DNA of 9,545 bases from Aquifex aeolicus (GTDB lineage: Bacteria; Aquificota; Aquificia; Aquificales; Aquificaceae): the NCBI GenBank assembly GCA_015662815.1, contig DQTK01000028.1:1-9545 (forward strand), in the 5' to 3' direction. The position numbers and the translations under genes were made by a program. Positions 8,101 through 9,545 of the stretch are shown one piece after another. The first letter of the stretch is position 1. Each line of letters begins with the position of its first letter. Below the pieces are notes generated by a model. The model saw only the letters and a program-made list of their open reading frames with translations, was not told the origin of the DNA and searched no databases.

Positions 8101-8552
8101 CTCCATACAAGAACATCTTCCTCATTTACTCCGAACTTTTTTAACCTTTCCGCAGTTTGTTCTACTAAAAGTTGAGTGGGCAGTATTATGTAAGACTTTT
8201 TTTGTTTTTCCGCAAGGTATGAAGCTATTGATAAACCGAAGGTTGTTTTACCCACACCTGTAGGAGCAAGCATAGCAAAACATCTGTTAAGGAAAACCTT
8301 CCTTGCCCAAGATTTTTGCAAACTCCAAGGAGAAGTATCGAGCTTATCCTTAAAAAAGGTTTCCCACCTTCTTAACTCTTTCAAGAGATTACAAAAATCT
8401 TTAAAGTTTCCCTCTTTAACCAATGAACAAACTTTTTCCCTTTCCGCTTCTTTAGGGAGACATTTTTCACAGGGAATGCCCTTTAGCAATCTTTCAGATG
8501 TAATCTCTCCACCACAGTTTGGACAAAAATTTTCAAAAACCGCTCTAATCAT
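5112..8552 (-). CDS. rgy: Reverse gyrase (SF2 helicase-like domain fused to type IA topoisomerase)
   Basis: Reverse gyrase introduces positive supercoils using ATP and is confined to hyperthermophiles and some thermophiles. The 1146 residues contain an N-terminal zinc finger (C10-PNC13 ... C28-EKC31); Walker A APTGVGKTT (96-104); a DEAD-like box VDDVD (196-200); SAT (268-270); and motif VI QASGRTSR (512-519). The topoisomerase half has a Toprim fold with VESPNK (E602) and TDPDTEGE (696-703), the catalytic tyrosine Y891 in LITYHRTDS, HECIRPT, and GRPSTYATI (1058-1066). The second zinc finger that most family members carry just before DPDTEGE is absent: EYVPIYEVIEGKEKIIAGLR runs through with no Cys. 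I place the start at ATG 8552, where AGAGGA sits 7 nt upstream and the zinc finger follows at once. The open frame extends 52 codons further, but that part is Ser-rich, unlike the family, and overlaps a divergent gene. A. aeolicus is known to have two reverse gyrases; this looks like topG1. Confidence 0.96.
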   Translation of the reverse strand: MIRAVFENFCPNCGGEITSERLLKGIPCEKCLPKEAEREKVCSLVKEGNFKDFCNLLKELRRWETFFKDKLDTSPWSLQKSWARKVFLNRCFAMLAPTGVGKTTFGLSIASYLAEKQKKSYIILPTQLLVEQTAERLKKFGVNEEDVLVWSKLSGKKKKLYKERIEKGDFKILITTSMFLYKNYEILPKDFNFIFVDDVDSFLKTAKNVDKVLHLLGFSEEDINKAFELIKLKEKPKKTDEDWEEIKKRTEELKEIAKKRKGVLVVSSATGNPRSNRIKLFRELLGFEVGKPTFFLRNIVDVYEETQQLDETLVKRVKEFGKGGLIFVSSDYGKEKVEEIKKLLEANGIKAITYEEKLEPFEKGEIDVAIGISSFKNPLARGVDLPHVVRYALFYGVPKIRVPLKVDTSVAHLLWALLSIRPLVLKEEELKVYIKKVDNWIQKLRRYSFLSEDFIERTPDLKERIENLTKEIQEFFKSEKIIQKIKNSDEITLRVSNEGYELVVADITGYLQASGRTSRMYAGGLTKGLSYTLLDDIKAFKNLEKKVRWFNQDIEFKDTSQVDLKSILKEIDEDRERVRKILEGKVKAEYKEHVKPVLIVVESPNKARTIANFFGKPISRKLGGIDVLEVIVGEIYLMITASLGHILDLIKNKEFHGVIVHNGEYVPIYEVIEGKEKIIAGLRDISQEVDTVLVATDPDTEGEKIGWDIGALLSPFIEKIERIEFHEVTRKAIKNAIDNPRKFNENLVKAQLVRRIADRWVGFEVSRILQQAFDKSWLSGGRVQIPVLGWIIEREKEYRKKRHVVQITFKEKGRWLRIEFEFEDKKSAKVFFENLKEIDVEILDEKEEYKNPLPPFTTDTMLREASDRYRLPVPKVMSLAQELFEYGLITYHRTDSSRVSDVGIGVAKEWIMEELGKDLFSPRTWAQGGAHECIRPTKPLDVEDLRSMIYAGQLHNLTKEHLLLYELIFKRFMASQMKPVKVKVKKVKVKALDREKELSLITEITEEGFNKVYELELHPDLEGKIPVEDKKELKSVPKAYLYTQGALVEEMKRKKIGRPSTYATIISKLLERGYVIERNGFLIPTKLGKQVYEFLKNKEKIMPFVSEEFTRRLEELMDKVEEGKEDYMRILQELYKEVNEFERVVG

Positions 8553-8559
8553 AGCTTTA

Positions 8560-8565
8560 TCCTCT
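8560..8565 (-). promoter_or_regulatory. Shine-Dalgarno site that decides the reverse gyrase start
   Basis: AGAGGA at 8565-8560 lies 7 nt before ATG 8552. Together with the minus-strand TATAAT at 8585-8580, which would give a leader of about 20 nt, it supports the 1146-residue protein over the 1198-residue open frame. Confidence 0.65.
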
Positions 8566-8579
8566 TTCCAAAAGCATAA

Positions 8580-8585
8580 ATTATA
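8580..8585 (-). promoter_or_regulatory. Candidate -10 box of reverse gyrase
   Basis: A perfect TATAAT on the minus strand lies 28-33 bp before the reverse gyrase ATG, in the 37-bp spacer shared with the divergent 94-residue gene. A transcript would start near 8573 and carry the AGAGGA ribosome site. No good -35 is visible at the expected distance, which would fall inside the divergent gene. Called by eye. Confidence 0.45.
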
Positions 8586-8589
8586 TTCT

Positions 8590-8874
8590 ATGGAACGAAA
8601 AAAGGAAGAAAATAGAGAGATACATACTGAAGAGCTAAAGGTACAAAGCATAGAAAAGGAACTGGAGGAACTAAGAAGGGAATTCTTCAGGGTAATGGAG
8701 TTTTGCATTCCTCCGAAGGAAGTGAGGGAAGAAATAGCGAAAAATCTTTATACTATACCCCTATCCGTTTTAAAAATTGTGAGGACATTGCTGGATTATG
8801 AAATAAAAGTTCTTGAGGAAAGGATTAAGGAAACCGAAAGAAAACCTAAGTCAAAGAGGATAAAAATTGAATAG
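8590..8874 (+). CDS. Hypothetical 94-residue helical/coiled-coil protein, first gene of a unit with the FlgJ-like gene
   Basis: I do not recognise this protein. It begins MERKKEENREIHTEELKVQS. Residues 10-36 look like an acidic-basic amphipathic helix or coiled coil (EELKVQSIEKELEELRREFF). A short FCIPPKEVREEIAKNLYTIP segment follows, then a second long helix (about 58-82, SVLKIVRTLLDYEIKVLEER) and a basic tail (RKPKSKRIKIE). It has no signal peptide, membrane span, zinc motif or catalytic motif. ATG 8590 is the first Met outside the reverse gyrase region; the same frame is open further left, but that part would be antisense to the reverse gyrase N-terminus. I see no ribosome site. Its 3' end overlaps the FlgJ-like gene by 8 bp, so the two are probably co-translated. 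A flagellar chaperone or export-related role is possible by position only. Confidence 0.75.
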   Translation: MERKKEENREIHTEELKVQSIEKELEELRREFFRVMEFCIPPKEVREEIAKNLYTIPLSVLKIVRTLLDYEIKVLEERIKETERKPKSKRIKIE

Positions 8875-9133
8875 GGTAATATTTCCGCCTCCTTCTTTAA
8901 GTTATAAAGAGCTTGTTAAAAATAAACCGGAGGAAGTTGCAAGGGAATTGGAAGCTATATTTTTAAAAGAAATCTTAAAAGAAGCTTTCAAACCTATGCT
9001 TTCGGAAAAGAGTTTTACAACTCGCTTATACTACGATGCTTTTTTAGAGGGTGTCAGTGAAAAATTGGCTTCAGCGGGAGGTGTAGGAATAGCAAAGTTC
9101 CTTTTAGAGTACTATTTCAAATACGAAGAATAA
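8867..9133 (+). CDS. flgJ: FlgJ-type flagellar rod-binding protein, single domain
   Basis: The rod-binding domain of FlgJ acts in the periplasm as a scaffold for assembly of the flagellar rod. The 88 residues fit that domain alone: a helix with ARELEAIFLKEILKEAFK (25-42), then YYDAFLEGVSEKLASAGGVG (55-74) and IAKFLLEYYF (75-84). These correspond to the family pattern of E-x-x-F-x-x-x-x-L in the first helix, the Y-x-x-x-x-x-x-x-x-A helix, and the G-x-GLA turn, here GVGIA. The muramidase (glucosaminidase) domain found in E. coli FlgJ is missing, as in many other phyla, so another enzyme must open the wall. The start is TTG at 8867 with AGAGGA at 8855-8860, 6 nt upstream. It overlaps the preceding gene by 8 bp. 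No signal peptide is visible. The tRNA-Leu promoter begins right after its stop codon. Confidence 0.82.
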   Translation: MNRVIFPPPSLSYKELVKNKPEEVARELEAIFLKEILKEAFKPMLSEKSFTTRLYYDAFLEGVSEKLASAGGVGIAKFLLEYYFKYEE

Positions 9134-9134
9134 G

Positions 9135-9140
9135 TATAAT
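9135..9140 (+). promoter_or_regulatory. Consensus -10 box of tRNA-Leu
   Basis: A perfect TATAAT starts two bases after the FlgJ-like stop codon and ends 8 bp before tRNA nucleotide 1 (9149). Transcription normally begins 6-9 bp after the box, at A9146, A9148 or G9149, so the primary tRNA transcript would have a leader of 0-3 nt. No good TTGACA is found 16-18 bp upstream. Confidence 0.6.
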
Positions 9141-9148
9141 ATTAAATA

Positions 9149-9236
9149 GCCGGTGTGGCGGAATTGGCAGACGCGGGGGATTCAAAATCCCCTGCCCTTC
9201 ACGGGCGTGCGGGTTCGACTCCCGCCACCGGCACCA
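9149..9236 (+). tRNA. tRNA-Leu, anticodon CAA, with encoded CCA
   Basis: The 88-nt sequence folds as a class II tRNA. The acceptor stem GCCGGTG (9149-9155) pairs perfectly with CACCGGC (9226-9232); the discriminator is A9233 and CCA is encoded at 9234-9236. The D-stem is GCG/CGC with AATTGGCAGA in its loop. The anticodon stem GGGGA/TCCCC encloses TTCAAAA (9181-9187), placing anticodon CAA at 9183-9185, which reads the leucine codon UUG. The long variable arm GCCC-TTCAC-GGGC is typical of tRNA-Leu, and A73 is the leucine discriminator. The T-arm is GCGGG-TTCGACT-CCCGC. The high G+C of the stems against the surrounding A+T-rich DNA fits a hyperthermophile. Confidence 0.98.
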
Positions 9237-9387
9237 TCAGATTAAAAGAGATATGAATTCTGAAAGTCTTCTTCTCTCTCACCAAATCGATAAGAGTCCT
9301 TTGTTTTTCTTTAGCTTTATTCTCATTGCCTTATCTTATTCCCTTTCTCTACTTTTTTAAACAGGCTTATCCTTGCAAAAATTTAGA

Positions 9388-9393
9388 TATAAT
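9388..9393 (+). promoter_or_regulatory. Candidate -10 box of an unidentified transcript
   Basis: A perfect TATAAT in A+T-rich DNA with no gene directly downstream in the window. There is no good -35: TTGCAA at 9373-9378 is only 9 bp away, too close. If used, a transcript would start near 9400 and run through the repeat cluster to the window edge. Confidence 0.35.
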
Positions 9394-9403
9394 ATTGCCG
9401 TGT

Positions 9404-9419
9404 TATTGTAGCATTGTAG
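9404..9419 (+). repeat. Two tandem octamers, TATTGTAG CATTGTAG
   Basis: Two adjacent 8-bp units agree at 7 of 8 positions, just after the candidate -10 box at 9388. A pair this short could be chance. It has the same unit length as the repeat cluster 60 bp further on. Confidence 0.5.
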
Positions 9420-9474
9420 TGAGTTAAATTTTGGCTTCTTGGCAATTGAATGGGGGAATAGCTCGCGGGAATGT

Positions 9475-9510
9475 GCATCAAAATGCTTCGATGCTTTGAT
9501 GTTTTGATGC
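9475..9510. repeat. Inverted repeat GCATCAAAA / TTTTGATGC
   Basis: The arms 9475-9483 and 9502-9510 are perfectly complementary over 9 bp with an 18-nt loop. The same left arm can instead pair over 7 bp with TTTGATG (9495-9501) or with TTGATGC (9512-9518), because the right side is a tandem repeat. The fold could therefore slide between registers. Confidence 0.65.
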
Positions 9511-9521
9511 CTTGATGCTTT
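9482..9521 (+). repeat. Five tandem octamers, consensus GATGCTTT
   Basis: The units are AATGCTTC (9482-9489), GATGCTTT (9490-9497), GATGTTTT (9498-9505), GATGCCTT (9506-9513) and GATGCTTT (9514-9521). Each differs from the consensus by 0-2 bases. The array is too short and too regular for CRISPR, and the period of 8 argues against a coding repeat. Confidence 0.75.
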
Positions 9522-9545
9522 TATAAGTTTTACCCTTGAATTTCA

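Larger units (their letters stand above)
9237..9545. other. Intergenic stretch after tRNA-Leu, no supported gene
   Basis: About 309 bp without a convincing coding frame on either strand; open stretches are under about 35 codons. The first 120 bp are pyrimidine-rich on the plus strand (for example TCTTCTTCTCTCTC at 9266-9279) and end in a T run near 9353-9358. A weak TCAGA/TCTGA hairpin (9237-9241, 9259-9263) follows the tRNA but lacks a T tract, so I do not call it a terminator. The right half contains a TATAAT and short repeats listed separately. It could be a small RNA gene, a leader of a gene beyond the window, or decayed sequence. Confidence 0.6.

Noticed and set aside
8476..8589. Leftward extension of the 94-residue gene to ATG 8476
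   Set aside because: It would be antisense to the reverse gyrase zinc finger and lacks a ribosome site; composition changes sharply at 8590.
8553..8708. A 52-codon N-terminal extension of reverse gyrase in the same open frame
   Set aside because: It is Ser/Phe-rich and antisense to the 94-residue gene, and the family begins just before the zinc finger. The ATG at 8552 has a ribosome site and an upstream TATAAT.
9237..9263. Intrinsic terminator after tRNA-Leu
   Set aside because: The TCAGA/TCTGA stem is short and A+T-rich and no T run follows; it would not be stable at high temperature.
9237..9360. Short purine-rich frames on the minus strand downstream of the tRNA (for example a 15-codon frame from an ATG near 9330, and a frame reading KEKQRTLIDLVREKKTF)
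   Set aside because: They are under about 35 codons with stops in every frame and no ribosome site; simple purine-rich composition can yield such Lys/Glu-rich text. A decayed gene cannot be excluded.
9482..9521. CRISPR array
   Set aside because: The units are 8 bp and directly adjacent with no spacers; CRISPR repeats are about 23-40 bp with unique spacers.
9475..9523. Rho-independent terminator formed by the inverted repeat and following TTTT
   Set aside because: The stem is A+T-rich with an 18-nt loop and the T run is only four bases; unlikely to work in a hyperthermophile.
9149..9545. tRNA-borne attachment site of an integrated element
   Set aside because: No second copy of the tRNA 3' end and no integrase gene is seen in the window.

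Overview
The window reads as chromosome of a hyperthermophilic member of the Aquificales, most likely Aquifex aeolicus or a close relative. Three things support this: a reverse gyrase (a marker of hyperthermophily) beside bacterial RF1, MinCDE and DXS genes; proteins rich in Lys, Glu and Ile; and a small PIN-domain protein whose key aspartates match the RNA-free RNase P (HARP) described from A. aeolicus (locus Aq_880 from memory; no search was run).

Layout. 1-684 (+) is the C-terminal part of peptide chain release factor 1, cut by the window edge. 681-2285 (-) is a tightly overlapping minC-minD-minE operon that places the division septum; its last stop codon overlaps the RF1 stop. 2315-2896 (+) is the HARP gene, divergent from minC across only 29 bp. 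2908-4794 (-) is dxs, the entry step of the non-mevalonate isoprenoid pathway. 4795-5111 holds no intact gene, but on the minus strand there is one frame encoding a small hydrophobic protein broken by a single in-frame TAA. 5112-8552 (-) is reverse gyrase. 8590-9133 (+) is a two-gene unit: an unrecognised 94-residue helical protein and a single-domain FlgJ-type flagellar rod-binding protein. 9149-9236 (+) is tRNA-Leu(CAA) with an encoded CCA end. 9237-9545 has no supported gene; it carries a promoter-like TATAAT and short tandem and inverted repeats.

The most notable system is HARP: a 22-23 kDa protein that replaces the usual RNA-plus-protein RNase P for tRNA 5' maturation. The same window contains a tRNA gene whose perfect TATAAT lies only 8 bp before tRNA nucleotide 1, so its primary transcript may have almost no 5' leader. 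Other points are the absence of the second zinc finger from reverse gyrase, the broken membrane gene next to dxs, and the octamer repeat cluster at the right edge.

Genes are packed on both strands with overlaps of 1-19 bp and almost no room for classical terminators. Genes inside operons, and reverse gyrase, have recognisable Shine-Dalgarno sequences. HARP, minC, dxs and the 94-residue gene have none that I can see.
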